The position numbers and the translations under genes were made by a program. Source: Pseudomonas saponiphila (GTDB taxonomy: Bacteria; Pseudomonadota; Gammaproteobacteria; Pseudomonadales; Pseudomonadaceae). From it: a stretch of DNA of 64,000 nt. The DNA is taken from positions 751,001-815,000 of the forward strand of contig NZ_FNTJ01000001.1 in NCBI RefSeq assembly GCF_900105185.1. Reading direction: 5' to 3'. Positions 1 through 9,545 of this stretch are shown here, piece by piece. The notes under the pieces were generated by a model. It made no database searches, was not told the origin of the DNA, and worked only from the letters and a program-made list of their open reading frames with translations. How positions within the stretch are numbered: the stretch's first letter is position 1; each line of letters opens with the position of its first letter.

Positions 1-1
1 G

Positions 2-2494
2 GATCATCCGGCCATCGAGCCAGCGCACCTGATGCAGGCGCTGCTTGAACAGCAGGGCGGTTCGATCAAGCCCTTGCTGATGCAGGTGGGCTTCGACGTC
101 AACAGCCTGCGCAAGGAGCTGAGCAAAGAGCTCGATAAACTGCCGAAAATCCAGAACCCCACTGGCGACGTCAACATGTCCCAGGATCTGGCGCGCCTGC
201 TCAACCAGGCCGATCGCCTGGCGCAGCAGAAAGGCGATCAGTTCATTTCCAGTGAGCTGGTGCTGCTGGCGGCCATGGATGAAAACAGCAAGCTCGGCAA
301 ACTGCTGCTGGGCCAGGGTGTGAGCAAGAAGGCTCTGGAGAACGCCATCAACAACCTGCGCGGCGGCGAGGCGGTGAATGACGCCAACGTCGAGGAGTCG
401 CGTCAGGCCTTGGATAAATACACCGTTGACCTGACCAAGCGCGCCGAAGAGGGCAAGCTCGATCCGGTGATTGGCCGTGACGATGAAATTCGCCGGACCA
501 TCCAGGTGCTGCAGCGCCGGACCAAGAACAACCCGGTGCTGATCGGCGAGCCCGGCGTGGGTAAAACCGCGATTGCCGAAGGCCTGGCCCAGCGGATCAT
601 CAATGGCGAAGTGCCCGATGGCCTGAAAGGCAAGCGCCTGCTGTCCCTGGACATGGGGGCATTGATCGCTGGCGCCAAATACCGTGGCGAGTTCGAAGAA
701 CGCCTGAAATCCCTGCTCAATGAACTGTCGAAGCAGGAAGGGCAGATCATTCTGTTCATCGATGAGTTGCATACCATGGTCGGCGCCGGCAAGGGCGAAG
801 GCTCCATGGATGCGGGCAATATGCTCAAGCCGGCGCTGGCCCGCGGCGAGCTGCACTGTGTGGGTGCCACCACGCTCAACGAGTACCGCCAATATATAGA
901 GAAGGATGCAGCCCTCGAACGGCGCTTCCAGAAAGTGCTGGTGGACGAGCCGAGCGAGGAAGACACCATTGCCATCCTGCGGGGCCTGAAAGAGCGCTAC
1001 GAGGTGCACCACAAGGTGGCGATCACCGACGGCGCGATCATTGCCGCGGCCAAGCTCAGCCATCGTTACATCACTGACCGGCAACTGCCGGACAAGGCCA
1101 TCGACCTGATCGACGAGGCCGCCAGTCGCATCCGCATGGAGATCGATTCCAAGCCGGAAGTGCTGGACCGCCTGGAGCGGCGCCTGATTCAGCTCAAGGT
1201 TGAATCCCAGGCCTTGAAGAAAGAAGACGATGAGGCGGCGATCAAACGCCTGGAAAAACTCCAGGAAGAGATTGTCCGTCTGGAGCGCGAATACGCTGAC
1301 CTCGAAGAAGTCTGGACCTCGGAGAAAGCCGAAGTGCAGGGTTCTGCACAGATCCAGCAGAAGATCGAGCAGTCGCGTCAGGAGCTGGAAGCGGCCCGGC
1401 GTAAAGGCGACCTCAATCGTATGGCCGAACTGCAGTACGGGGTGATTCCCGATCTGGAGCGCAGCCTGCAGATGGTCGACCAGCACGGCCAGAGCGAGAA
1501 CCAGTTGCTGCGTAGCAAGGTTACCGAGGAAGAAATTGCCGAAGTGGTGTCCAAGTGGACCGGCATCCCTGTGTCGAAAATGCTCGAAGGCGAGCGCGAC
1601 AAGCTGTTGAAGATGGAAAGCCTGTTGCATCAGCGGGTGATCGGCCAGAACGAGGCCGTGGTGGCGGTGGCCAATGCGGTGCGCCGTTCCCGAGCCGGGT
1701 TGTCCGACCCGAACCGGCCCAGCGGCTCGTTCATGTTCCTCGGCCCGACCGGTGTGGGTAAGACCGAGCTGTGCAAGGCCCTGGCGGAATTTCTCTTCGA
1801 CACCGAAGAGGCCATGGTGCGGATCGATATGTCCGAGTTCATGGAGAAACATTCCGTGGCTCGCCTGATCGGTGCGCCACCGGGCTATGTCGGTTATGAA
1901 GAGGGCGGCTACCTGACCGAAGCCGTGCGTCGCAAGCCGTACTCGGTGATCCTGCTGGACGAAGTCGAGAAGGCGCACCCGGATGTGTTCAACATCCTGC
2001 TGCAGGTGCTGGAAGATGGTCGCCTGACGGACAGCCACGGACGTACCGTGGACTTCCGCAATACGGTGATCGTCATGACTTCCAACCTGGGCTCGGCACA
2101 GATCCAGGAGTTGGTAGGGGACCGTGAAGCACAGCGGGCAGCGGTGATGGATGCGGTGTCCACCCACTTCCGGCCTGAATTCATCAACCGGGTCGACGAA
2201 GTGGTGATCTTCGAGCCTCTGGCGCGGGATCAGATCGCTGGCATCACGCAGATCCAGCTGGGGCGTCTGCGCAGCCGTCTGGCAGAGCGCGAGCTGAGCC
2301 TGGTGCTGAGCGACGAGGCCTTGGACAAGCTGATAGCCGTGGGTTACGACCCGGTGTATGGCGCGCGGCCGTTGAAGCGGGCGATTCAGCGCTGGATCGA
2401 GAACCCGCTGGCCCAGTTGATCCTGTCCGGTGGCTTCCTGCCAGGCGCCACAGTCACCGCCTCGGTGCAGGACGACGAAATCGTCTTTGCCTGA
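2..2494 (+). CDS. clpB: ATP-dependent disaggregase ClpB (5' end outside window)
   Basis: ClpB is the cytoplasmic Hsp100 ring ATPase that pulls polypeptides out of aggregates together with DnaK. The frame is already open at base 2 ([15 protein letters not shown]), inside the N-terminal Clp repeat domain, so about 25 residues lie upstream. The first AAA+ module has Walker [16 protein letters not shown] and Walker [15 protein letters not shown] long charged coiled-coil middle domain follows (about residues 385-500 of the visible part), which separates ClpB from ClpA. The second module has [16 protein letters not shown] and [19 protein letters not shown]. The C-terminal D2 small domain is complete. 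A strong terminator follows. Confidence 0.98.
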   Translation, partial: DHPAIEPAHLMQALLEQQGGSIKPLLMQVGFDVNSLRKELSKELDKLPKIQNPTGDVNMSQDLARLLNQADRLAQQKGDQFISSELVLLAAMDENSKLGKLLLGQGVSKKALENAINNLRGGEAVNDANVEESRQALDKYTVDLTKRAEEGKLDPVIGRDDEIRRTIQVLQRRTKNNPVLIGEPGVGKTAIAEGLAQRIINGEVPDGLKGKRLLSLDMGALIAGAKYRGEFEERLKSLLNELSKQEGQIILFIDELHTMVGAGKGEGSMDAGNMLKPALARGELHCVGATTLNEYRQYIEKDAALERRFQKVLVDEPSEEDTIAILRGLKERYEVHHKVAITDGAIIAAAKLSHRYITDRQLPDKAIDLIDEAASRIRMEIDSKPEVLDRLERRLIQLKVESQALKKEDDEAAIKRLEKLQEEIVRLEREYADLEEVWTSEKAEVQGSAQIQQKIEQSRQELEAARRKGDLNRMAELQYGVIPDLERSLQMVDQHGQSENQLLRSKVTEEEIAEVVSKWTGIPVSKMLEGERDKLLKMESLLHQRVIGQNEAVVAVANAVRRSRAGLSDPNRPSGSFMFLGPTGVGKTELCKALAEFLFDTEEAMVRIDMSEFMEKHSVARLIGAPPGYVGYEEGGYLTEAVRRKPYSVILLDEVEKAHPDVFNILLQVLEDGRLTDSHGRTVDFRNTVIVMTSNLGSAQIQELVGDREAQRAAVMDAVSTHFRPEFINRVDEVVIFEPLARDQIAGITQIQLGRLRSRLAERELSLVLSDEALDKLIAVGYDPVYGARPLKRAIQRWIENPLAQLILSGGFLPGATVTASVQDDEIVFA

Positions 2495-2514
2495 GCCTTG
2501 GGTGGCCGGTGAGT

Positions 2515-2545
2515 AAAAAGGCCTCGCCTGGCGAGGCCTTTTTTT
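2515..2545 (+). terminator. Rho-independent terminator of clpB
   Basis: The hairpin AAGGCCTCGCC/GGCGAGGCCTT is followed by a T run, 21 bases after the clpB stop. Confidence 0.9.
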
Positions 2546-2555
2546 CACTAGGGTG

Positions 2556-2591
2556 TTGAACTGTAAGGAAAAGGCTTGTAAAGTGCGCCCC
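2556..2591 (+). promoter_or_regulatory. Candidate sigma70 promoter P1 of the tRNA cluster
   Basis: TTGAAC (2556-2561), 17-bp spacer, TAAAGT (2579-2584), then the GC-rich discriminator GCGCCCC. This layout is typical of growth-rate and stringently controlled rRNA/tRNA promoters. It is inferred from sequence only. Confidence 0.6.
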
Positions 2592-2679
2592 GCAGTCAGT
2601 CACCCCCCTAGGTTTTTTCTGATGTAGAAGAAACCGGCAATGAAGTCGCAAATCATTGTCTTAAAAGCAATTTAAGGGG

Positions 2680-2716
2680 TTGACAGGTAGTTTGAAGATT
2701 GTAAAATAGCGCGCCT
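2680..2716 (+). promoter_or_regulatory. Candidate sigma70 promoter P2 of the tRNA cluster
   Basis: Perfect TTGACA (2680-2685), 16-bp spacer, TAAAAT (2702-2707) and discriminator GCGCGCC. It lies about 75 bases before the first tRNA and is the best candidate for the main tRNA promoter. Confidence 0.75.
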
Positions 2717-2789
2717 CAGAGGCATGAACGTAGCGATACGGGACAGCCGAAGAGGATGAAGTAAAGAGTTGTAACTTGAAATATGTAGT

Positions 2790-2865
2790 TCCGTGATAGC
2801 TCAGTCGGTAGAGCAAATGACTGTTAATCATTGGGTCCCAGGTTCGAGTCCTGGTCACGGAGCCA
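2790..2865 (+). tRNA. tRNA-Asn(GTT)
   Basis: 76-nt cloverleaf with acceptor TCCGTGA/TCACGGA, T loop GGTTCGAGTCC and encoded CCA. The anticodon GTT is at 2823-2825. Confidence 0.97.
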
Positions 2866-2874
2866 ATTTCAAAC

Positions 2875-2951
2875 CGGGGTATAGCGCAGTCCGGTAGCGC
2901 GCCTGCTTTGGGAGCAGGATGTCAGGAGTTCGAATCCCCTTACCCCGACCA
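2875..2951 (+). tRNA. tRNA-Pro(TGG), copy 1
   Basis: 77-nt cloverleaf with acceptor CGGGGTA/TACCCCG and encoded CCA. The anticodon loop TTTGGGA gives anticodon TGG at 2909-2911. It is identical over all 77 nt to the copy at 3126. Confidence 0.97.
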
Positions 2952-2956
2952 TTTTT

Positions 2957-3032
2957 GGGTCGTTAGCTCAGTTGGTAGAGCAGTTGGCTTTTAACCAATT
3001 GGTCGTAGGTTCGAATCCCACACGACCCACCA
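2957..3032 (+). tRNA. tRNA-Lys(TTT)
   Basis: 76-nt cloverleaf with acceptor GGGTCGT/ACGACCC, anticodon loop CTTTTAA (TTT at 2990-2992) and encoded CCA. Confidence 0.97.
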
Positions 3033-3093
3033 TTTTTGAGACCAGTTCGCTGGAATCGAATCTTAAGATCAGACGCCAAAAGCTCTGTTCGCA

Positions 3094-3123
3094 GAAGGCG
3101 CCTTTTAAAGGTGCCTTTTTTTT
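3094..3123 (+). terminator. Terminator after tRNA-Lys
   Basis: AAGGCGCC/GGTGCCTT hairpin followed by a run of T. It separates the Asn-Pro-Lys unit from the second tRNA-Pro. Confidence 0.8.
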
Positions 3124-3125
3124 AC

Positions 3126-3202
3126 CGGGGTATAGCGCAGTCCGGTAGCGCGCCTGCTTTGGGAGCAGGATGTCAGGAGTTCGAATCCCCTTACCCCGAC
3201 CA
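3126..3202 (+). tRNA. tRNA-Pro(TGG), copy 2
   Basis: 77-nt sequence identical to the tRNA-Pro at 2875. It starts immediately after a terminator T run, so it depends on read-through, 3' processing or a promoter I could not identify. It has its own terminator. Confidence 0.97.
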
Positions 3203-3212
3203 TATTCACGAT

Positions 3213-3242
3213 AAAGGGCACCTTCCAAGGTGCCCTTTTTCG
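3213..3242 (+). terminator. Terminator of the tRNA cluster
   Basis: AAAGGGCACCTT/AAGGTGCCCTTT hairpin ending in T5, just after the second tRNA-Pro. Confidence 0.85.
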
Positions 3243-3298
3243 TTTGTCTGCAAAAACGTAATGCCCCGGGGCGGCAGGAGGAAGCTGCGCCCCCTGCC

Positions 3299-6200
3299 TC
3301 ATTCGACGGGCAACTCCTCCCAGACCCTGCGCTGTTCCAGCAGACGCCCCTCCAGGGTCACGATCGCCTGTTTCACCTGCTCTATGCACTCCCTGACCGC
3401 CTCCAGAGACAGCTCAGGACTCAGGCATGCGTCTTCCAGCTGGCGACAGCTCTCGACCAATTGTTCACCCTTGACCACTCGCGCAGCGCCCTTGATGCGG
3501 TGCGCCAGCTCTGCCAGTTCCACGGTCGCCTGTTCCTGGAACAAGGCATCGAGGCTTTGCATGTCCACGCGGTTGTTACTCAGCAACTCACTCAGGATGT
3601 GCTGCAGCATGGTCGGTTCGCTGCCCACCAGGGTATGCAAGGACTCCAGATCGAATACCCGGGAGGAGCGGGGGCTGGCGGACTTCGGACTGGCGAGGCT
3701 TTCGTGTTCGCCCTCATCGGCCTGTCCCATGGCCAGCAGGCGTTCCTCCAGCTCGTCCAGGCTGATGGGCTTGATCAGGCAGTCGTTCATTCCCGCCTGG
3801 ATGCAGCGTTCCACTTCCTCCTGCTGGGCGTCAGCGGTCAGGCCGATGATCATCATCGGCTCTGCGGCGTTGTCCCGTTCATCCTGGCGAATCGCCCGGG
3901 TCATCTCGGCCCCGTTCATGATGGGCATGTGGCAGTCGGTGATGATCACGTCGAAGTCCTGCTCGCGCCAGATGTGCAGGGCCTCCAGACCGTCTTGCGC
4001 CTCGAACACGTCATGGCCGAGGAAGCACAGTTGCTGCTGCAGGACCTGGCGGTTCACCGGATGATCGTCCACCACCAGGATCTGCAATCGGTACATGTGA
4101 CGCTTGTTGACCGCAGGCAGGCGCTCGGCGGCGGCCACGCGCTCCAGCGTCTGCAGGCGTAACTCCACATCCACGCGGGTGCCTTGCCCCACGGCGCTGC
4201 TCATCGACACCTGGCCCCCCATCATTTCGCACAGGGAACGGCAGATCACCAGGCCCAGGCCCGTGCCTTCGATGTTCTGCACGTTGCGCTCCACCTGGGC
4301 GAAAGGCTGGAACAGACGCTGCTGGCTGCAGGGCGAGATGCCGATCCCCGAGTCCTCGACACAGAGCCGCACTCGCAGCGTCGCGTTGTCCAGCAGTTCG
4401 CCGCCGATGCTCACCTTGATAAACCCGGCCTCGGTGAATTTGATGGCGTTGCTCACCAGATTGGACAGGATCTGCTTGAAACGCAGGCCGTCCACCAGTA
4501 CATCGCCGTTGATGCTGGAGTCGATTTCGAGGATCAGGCTCAGGCATTTCTGCCGGGCCAACCCCTCGAACACCCGCGCCACCGACTCCACCAGTTCACG
4601 CAGGTTGGCCCGTTTGGGCGACAGACTCAGGCGCCCCGACTCGATACGGGCGATATCAAGAATGTCGCCGATCAGCTCCAGCAGGCTGTGCGCCGAGCTG
4701 TAGGCAATTTCAATGCTGGAGCGTTCGATCCTGTCGCTGTCGGCGCGTTTGAGCGCCAGTTCCAGAATGCCGATGATCGCGTTCATCGGCGTGCGGATTT
4801 CATGGCTCATGGTGGCCAGGAACGTGGTCTTGGCCCGGCTGGCCTCGTCCGCGAGGTTCTTGGCTTCCTTCAGCTCCTGAACCAGATGGCGATGCTTGGT
4901 GATGTCCAGCCAGCCACAGATCACGCCTTTGGTAATGCCATTGGCATCCTTGAATGGCTGAATCCAGTGCTCGATCCAGACCTCCTTGCCCTGCAGCTTC
5001 ACCGCATAGACCGAGGTGATGGTCTGGCCGTCGTTGATTGCCTGCAGGTAGTTCTGATGCAGATCGGGTTCCGCCGCAAAGTGCTCGGGCGGCAGTTGCT
5101 GCACGGTGCGGTTCAGCACCTCTTCGGCGCGCAGCCCGACGCTCTCCAGGTAACTGCGGTTGCAGGACAGCATGTTGCCGTCCATATCGCGGATATAGAG
5201 CGCAGGCGGCATGTTTTCCGCCAGCGTTTCGATAAAGCGCAATTGGTCGTTGAGGGTTTGCTCGGCCTTGACCCGGCGACGCAAGGAGAAGACCCAGGCC
5301 AGTGACAGCAGGAGCAGCAGCGAGGCTCCGGCGATGATCTCGGCGATCATCAGGGCGTAGTCGCGCCAGGTTTGGCTGCTCATCCCCGGGGGCGAGCGCC
5401 AGTGGCTGGCGATGGCGTTCAGGTCGTCCGCGGGTAGGCTGAGCAGGGCCTTGTCGAGGATGGATTGCAGTTCCGAGTCGCTGCGGCGCAAGGCAAAGTT
5501 GGCGGTGGCCTGGGTGGTATGAATCAGGTCGGCGACGGCCAGGCGGTTCTGAAACAGACGGACAATGTAATAACGCGAGGCCGGTAGGGATACCACCGCA
5601 GCATCGGCGCTGCCTTCATAGACCATGTTCATGGCGTCCAGCGAGGCACCGGCTTCGATCACCCGGGTTCGTGGATACAGCTCGCGCACCTGTTGCAACG
5701 TGACATGGCCGCTCGGTATGGCCAGGCGCTTGCCGACCAGTTCTCCGGCAGGCAGTGCCCTGCCGTTCTTGTCGGTTTGGGTGACGAGGACAAAGGGGCT
5801 GCTCAGAAAGGGCCGGGTGAAGCGCAGATTGTTCTCGCGTTGCGCGCTGGCGGTCATGATGGCCAGGTCCGCTTCCGATTTACGCAGGGCTTCAACCTGT
5901 TCCGGGTAGCTACCGTTGCGGGCGGTCACCTGGAAACGTAGGCCGGTACGTTGGGCAATCAGCTCCAGCAGTTCGGCGGTGACTCCGGAGAAAATGCCGT
6001 TGGCGTCAAAAAAGGCCACAGGTGCCAGGTCATCGTTGATCACCAGGCGGACCACTGGATTGCGGGCGATCCAGCGCGATTCCTCTGGCGTCAGGGCCAC
6101 CTTCTCGTCCGTTGGAATGAAGCCGCTGCCTACCCAGCGGCGACTGAGGCTGATGAGTTTTTCCCGGCCAATGGCTTCGATGCACTGGTCGACGATGCGC

Positions 6201-6949
6201 TGCAGGCGCTGGTTGTCCCCCTTGAGTGCAAAGCCATAGCCACCCTCGGAAAACTCAGCGAAACGTTCGAACTTGAGGTAGCTGTAGTAGGAGCGATTGA
6301 TACGGAAATAGGCGCTGAGCACATCGTCCAGGTACATGTCGGCATGGCCGAAGGCCGCCGCGGCAATGGCTTCGTCAGGGGTGGGGTAGATCATCAGGTG
6401 GGCGAGGGGGAAGCGTGACAGCAGTTCGGCGCTGTGCTCCTGGGGGACGGCTAGCCGCAGCCCGGCCAGGTCGGCGGATGCCGGCCTCAGGTCGTTGTTG
6501 CGGCTGAACAGCGCTAGGCGACCCTCGGCGAAGGGGCGGCTGAACCTGAGGGGATCGGTACTGGCTGGCTCCGAGCTGTAGCTGCCCAGCAGATCGATGT
6601 CGGCGGCCTGCAAGGCCTGCAAGGCGGCGTCCCGGGTGGCAAAGGGTACGACCTTGATGCGTATCCCGAGCATCTGCCCGATCAAGGCACTGACGTCGGC
6701 GGAAATGCCTTCGTAGTAGTTGTCGTTGTAACTGACATTGAACGGTGCCGACTCGGTGGCGACGGCACCGATTTTCAACGCGGACTTGTGGCGCAGCCAA
6801 TGCCAGTCTTCATCCTCCAGGGCCAGATCGTGGTGGTCGAGGTGAACCGTGCTGTGCAGGGTATTGGGCACTGTCGCGGGCTCGGCCGCTGCCGGTTGCA
6901 CAGCGGTGAGCGCCAAGCAGAAAAACAGCCAGATAAATCGTGAATGCAT
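3299..6949 (-). CDS. rocS1: Hybrid sensor kinase with tandem periplasmic SBP domains (RocS1/BvgS type)
   Basis: Unorthodox inner-membrane histidine kinase of 1216 aa. In order: signal peptide (about 1-23, ending AVQPAAAEP), two periplasmic SBP_bac_3 domains (about 58-275 and 295-515), one membrane segment ([15 protein letters not shown]), a PAS domain, HisKA with the phosphorylatable His in MSHEIRTPMNA, HATPase_c (NLVSNAIKF, DSGIGIS, GTGLGL), a receiver (LVVDDHP; acceptor Asp in ITDCHMPIMNG) and an HPt domain (AHRIKGAA). The architecture and the adjacent rocR and divergent rocA1 match the Roc/Sad system of P. aeruginosa, which controls fimbriae and biofilm maturation. I chose the ATG at 6949 because it opens directly on a signal peptide. 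An ATG at 7039 has a better ribosome site (AAGGTGG) and is a real alternative. Confidence 0.85.
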   Translation of the reverse strand: MHSRFIWLFFCLALTAVQPAAAEPATVPNTLHSTVHLDHHDLALEDEDWHWLRHKSALKIGAVATESAPFNVSYNDNYYEGISADVSALIGQMLGIRIKVVPFATRDAALQALQAADIDLLGSYSSEPASTDPLRFSRPFAEGRLALFSRNNDLRPASADLAGLRLAVPQEHSAELLSRFPLAHLMIYPTPDEAIAAAAFGHADMYLDDVLSAYFRINRSYYSYLKFERFAEFSEGGYGFALKGDNQRLQRIVDQCIEAIGREKLISLSRRWVGSGFIPTDEKVALTPEESRWIARNPVVRLVINDDLAPVAFFDANGIFSGVTAELLELIAQRTGLRFQVTARNGSYPEQVEALRKSEADLAIMTASAQRENNLRFTRPFLSSPFVLVTQTDKNGRALPAGELVGKRLAIPSGHVTLQQVRELYPRTRVIEAGASLDAMNMVYEGSADAAVVSLPASRYYIVRLFQNRLAVADLIHTTQATANFALRRSDSELQSILDKALLSLPADDLNAIASHWRSPPGMSSQTWRDYALMIAEIIAGASLLLLLSLAWVFSLRRRVKAEQTLNDQLRFIETLAENMPPALYIRDMDGNMLSCNRSYLESVGLRAEEVLNRTVQQLPPEHFAAEPDLHQNYLQAINDGQTITSVYAVKLQGKEVWIEHWIQPFKDANGITKGVICGWLDITKHRHLVQELKEAKNLADEASRAKTTFLATMSHEIRTPMNAIIGILELALKRADSDRIERSSIEIAYSSAHSLLELIGDILDIARIESGRLSLSPKRANLRELVESVARVFEGLARQKCLSLILEIDSSINGDVLVDGLRFKQILSNLVSNAIKFTEAGFIKVSIGGELLDNATLRVRLCVEDSGIGISPCSQQRLFQPFAQVERNVQNIEGTGLGLVICRSLCEMMGGQVSMSSAVGQGTRVDVELRLQTLERVAAAERLPAVNKRHMYRLQILVVDDHPVNRQVLQQQLCFLGHDVFEAQDGLEALHIWREQDFDVIITDCHMPIMNGAEMTRAIRQDERDNAAEPMMIIGLTADAQQEEVERCIQAGMNDCLIKPISLDELEERLLAMGQADEGEHESLASPKSASPRSSRVFDLESLHTLVGSEPTMLQHILSELLSNNRVDMQSLDALFQEQATVELAELAHRIKGAARVVKGEQLVESCRQLEDACLSPELSLEAVRECIEQVKQAIVTLEGRLLEQRRVWEELPVE

Positions 6950-7071
6950 GATCGCGTCGAAAGTAGGAGGGCAGGAGGGCTTGAGCCGGGAGTCGTAGCG
7001 CAATGCGCGCCGGGCGGACGGTACATGAAGTGGGGCCATGGGTCGCCACCTTGAACGGCTGTCGTGGGGAG

Positions 7072-8247
7072 CTAGCGGGTGCAATAGGCGATGAAGTGAT
7101 TTTCCGGCATGGGACGCGCGAACAGAAAACCCTGCGCGGTTTCGCACCCCAGCGTCAGCAGGCGTTCCTGCTGCTCGCGGGTTTCTACCCCTTCGATGAT
7201 CAATGACATGCCCAGCGAGCGAGCCAGCGCTACGGTGTAGCTGATGACCGCATTGCTCCTGGGTTGATGCCCCATCTTGCGCACGAAAGCGCCATCGAGC
7301 TTGATCTGGCTGAAGGGCAGTTCACACAGGCGATCCAGGCTGGCGTAGCCGGCGCCGAAATCGTCCATGGCCAGGCCGCAACCCATCACTCGCAGGCGCA
7401 CCAGGTTTTCCAGGCTGATGGCGGGAGCGCTGATCAGGCTGGTTTCGGTGATCTCGAAAGTGATGCTGGCGCTCGGCACCTGAAACAGCGTGAGCAACGA
7501 GGCAATGGATTCGGTCAGGGTCTGGGACACCAGTTGCGATGGGTGCAGGTTGAAGGAAAACCCCAGGGCGGTGCCTTTCTCCGCCAGTTTGCGGCGCAGG
7601 GCCAGGCCCTGATCGAATAACTGCCAGAACAGGCGGTCCAGCAGGTGGTGGTGTTCCATGAGGCACAGAAAGTGCGAGGGCGGCAGGACGCCCAGTTGGG
7701 GGTGATTCCAGCGAGCCAGTACTTCCACCCCCAGCAGCGACGCGTCTTCGAGGGCGACCTTGGGTTGGTAATAAGGTTCGAACTCGCCGTTGTCCAGGCC
7801 TCGAAGGACATCCTTCAGGGCCGGTAGCCTGGATTGTTCCGGGGCCTCGCTCAGTCCGGGGCGCTGGGCCTGGTGGCGTTTCAGTAGCGTGGTCAACCGC
7901 TCCAGATCGAAGGGCTTGCCCAGGTCACCGAGGAAGTTGAAACCCAGGCGCTTGATCATGGACACGGTGGTGTGGCGCAAGATCGAATCGATCTGGCTGC
8001 AGAGGATGACCGAGTGCAACTTGCCGCTTTGGCTGGCTTTACGCAGGAAGGCCAGACCATCCATGCCGGACATCTTCAAGTCGCAGATGGCGATGTCCAT
8101 TTTCTCGCTGTTCTCCAGCAGCGCCAGGGCCTCGCTGCCGCTGGCGGCCTGATGCACCGGCCCGGACATCACTTTTTTCAAGGCCGTCACGGTGACCAGG
8201 CGTTGCAGCGGTTCATCTTCCAGAACCAGAACATTCAAATGTTGCAT
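7072..8247 (-). CDS. rocR: Response regulator with EAL c-di-GMP phosphodiesterase domain (RocR-like)
   Basis: 391 aa: receiver domain (LVLEDEP, acceptor Asp in IAICDLKMSGMDG) then an EAL domain (about 140-390). The residues needed for c-di-GMP hydrolysis look intact: GVEVLARW, FNLHPSQL, FEITET, MDDFGAGYASL, QIKLDGAFV, IEGVET and AQGF. P. aeruginosa RocR has this length and architecture and antagonises RocA1 by competing for the sensor's HPt. The gene lies upstream of rocS1 on the same strand with a 122-bp gap, so co-transcription is likely. The ribosome site before the ATG is weak. Confidence 0.87.
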   Translation of the reverse strand: MQHLNVLVLEDEPLQRLVTVTALKKVMSGPVHQAASGSEALALLENSEKMDIAICDLKMSGMDGLAFLRKASQSGKLHSVILCSQIDSILRHTTVSMIKRLGFNFLGDLGKPFDLERLTTLLKRHQAQRPGLSEAPEQSRLPALKDVLRGLDNGEFEPYYQPKVALEDASLLGVEVLARWNHPQLGVLPPSHFLCLMEHHHLLDRLFWQLFDQGLALRRKLAEKGTALGFSFNLHPSQLVSQTLTESIASLLTLFQVPSASITFEITETSLISAPAISLENLVRLRVMGCGLAMDDFGAGYASLDRLCELPFSQIKLDGAFVRKMGHQPRSNAVISYTVALARSLGMSLIIEGVETREQQERLLTLGCETAQGFLFARPMPENHFIAYCTR

Positions 8248-8576
8248 TTCCGGCTCGCTTCATTATTTGTCGGCCATCTTGCTTAACAATCTGGATCGGG
8301 AGCCATAAGGCAAATCCCCATGTATGGTGGGAAATTTCCTAGTGAAAAATCAGACTGTCTGATTCCTTTGGGGGAAGTGATTAACCTCTTGTATCGTTGC
8401 TTATTTGCCAGGAATCTGAAATTTCCCGGGAATCAACAGGGCATCGCGCAAGCAATGCCTCCGTGGCAACAGTGTTTATGCAGATACGAAAGTTGCATCT
8501 GATCGAGGTGCGATTGCGTTTATCTTCCGAGCGACAAGGCCTGCCCTCAGGCAGGTTTCTAAGGTGAAGTGACAAC
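8248..8576. promoter_or_regulatory. Divergent rocR/rocA1 intergenic region with palindromes
   Basis: This gene-free stretch separates the two regulators. It holds AATCAGAC-T-GTCTGATT (8348-8364, a perfect 8-bp-arm inverted repeat), GGAAATTTCC (8330-8339) with a related GAAATTTCCC at 8418-8427, and a small hairpin CCTGCC-CTCA-GGCAGG (8540-8555) just before the rocA1 ribosome site. The dyads are plausible binding sites for the NarL-type regulator RocA1. This is inference. Confidence 0.45.
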
Positions 8577-9206
8577 ATGCACAGCGTATTGATAGTTGAC
8601 GATCATCCTGTTGTCCGGCTCGCCGTTAAGGTCTTGCTGGAAAAAAACAACATGCGGGTTGTGGCCGAAACAGACAATGGACTGGATGCACTGGAACTGG
8701 TTCGTGAACATGAACCGGCGGTGGTGATCCTCGATATTGGCATTCCCAAACTGGACGGCCTCAAGGTGCTGTCACGGATCAAGGCCCTGGGCATGTCCAC
8801 CGAAGTGCTGGTGTTGACCTCGCAGTCTGTCGAGAGTTTCTGCAGGCGCTGCATTCAGTTGGGCGCGCGTGGATTCGTCAACAAGGAGGAGGACCTGAGC
8901 AATCTGGTGGTGGCCATCAATGCAGTGTTGGCCGGCTATACCTTCTACCCGTCCCTGGCACAGGATGTATCCATTCCCACCGCGCAACAGCAGTCCGAGA
9001 GTGAACAGATAGGTTTGTTGACCGACCGGGAAATGATCGTGCTGCAGTATCTGGCCCAGGGTTATTCGAACAAGGCTATTGGTGAAAAACTGTTCTTGAG
9101 CAACAAGACCGTCAGTACTTATAAAACCCGTTTATTGCAGAAACTGGGCTTGGGTTCTCAAGTAAGTCTGGCGGAGTTTGCCAAGCGCAATGCGTTGATT
9201 CCCTGA
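8577..9206 (+). CDS. rocA1: NarL/FixJ-family response regulator (RocA1/BvgA-like)
   Basis: 209-aa DNA-binding response regulator. It has an N-terminal receiver (LIVDDHPVVR, acceptor Asp in VVILDIGIPKLDG, Lys in VNKEEDL) and a C-terminal LuxR-type HTH (LTDREMIVLQYLAQGYSNKA, then NKTVSTYKTRLLQKL). The ribosome site AAGGTG precedes the ATG. It is divergent from rocR-rocS1, as in P. aeruginosa, where RocA1 is the output regulator that activates fimbrial cup genes. No fimbrial operon is in the window, so its targets must lie elsewhere. Confidence 0.85.
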   Translation: MHSVLIVDDHPVVRLAVKVLLEKNNMRVVAETDNGLDALELVREHEPAVVILDIGIPKLDGLKVLSRIKALGMSTEVLVLTSQSVESFCRRCIQLGARGFVNKEEDLSNLVVAINAVLAGYTFYPSLAQDVSIPTAQQQSESEQIGLLTDREMIVLQYLAQGYSNKAIGEKLFLSNKTVSTYKTRLLQKLGLGSQVSLAEFAKRNALIP

Positions 9207-9545
9207 ATTGAATCTGGCCGGCTAGTTGTAATTCTTGTACTCGATTGTCTGAGTCTCGATCTTTGAAGATGGGCGACACACTATCGCGCTCTTTGTACAT
9301 GGCTCAGATCTGCCGGAACCGCTCTGCGGGTGTTTTACCGTAAGTGCTACCGAACTTCGTGGCCCACCTTGCATGGGCCACTGATACTTCTTGGCGTTTG
9401 AGAGGGTTCTTGTTGCCGTTGCAAGTGCCGTCACGCCCTGCCAGGTCCGGCAGTGAAGCCTGAAGGCGCGACGGTTTTTTCCTGCGTGCATTGCACATCG
9501 GGCCAATGGTGGTGATCCGGGCTGTGCCGATCCAGGGGGGCTGGT
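9207..9545. other. Gene-free stretch between rocA1 and creatinase
   Basis: No convincing gene is visible. On the minus strand a frame reads from 9498 (MCNARRKKPSRLQ) to a stop at 9304 and continues past it with similar composition. There is no clear ribosome site and I recognise no family. It could be a decayed small gene. I found no clear terminator for either neighbour. Confidence 0.4.
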
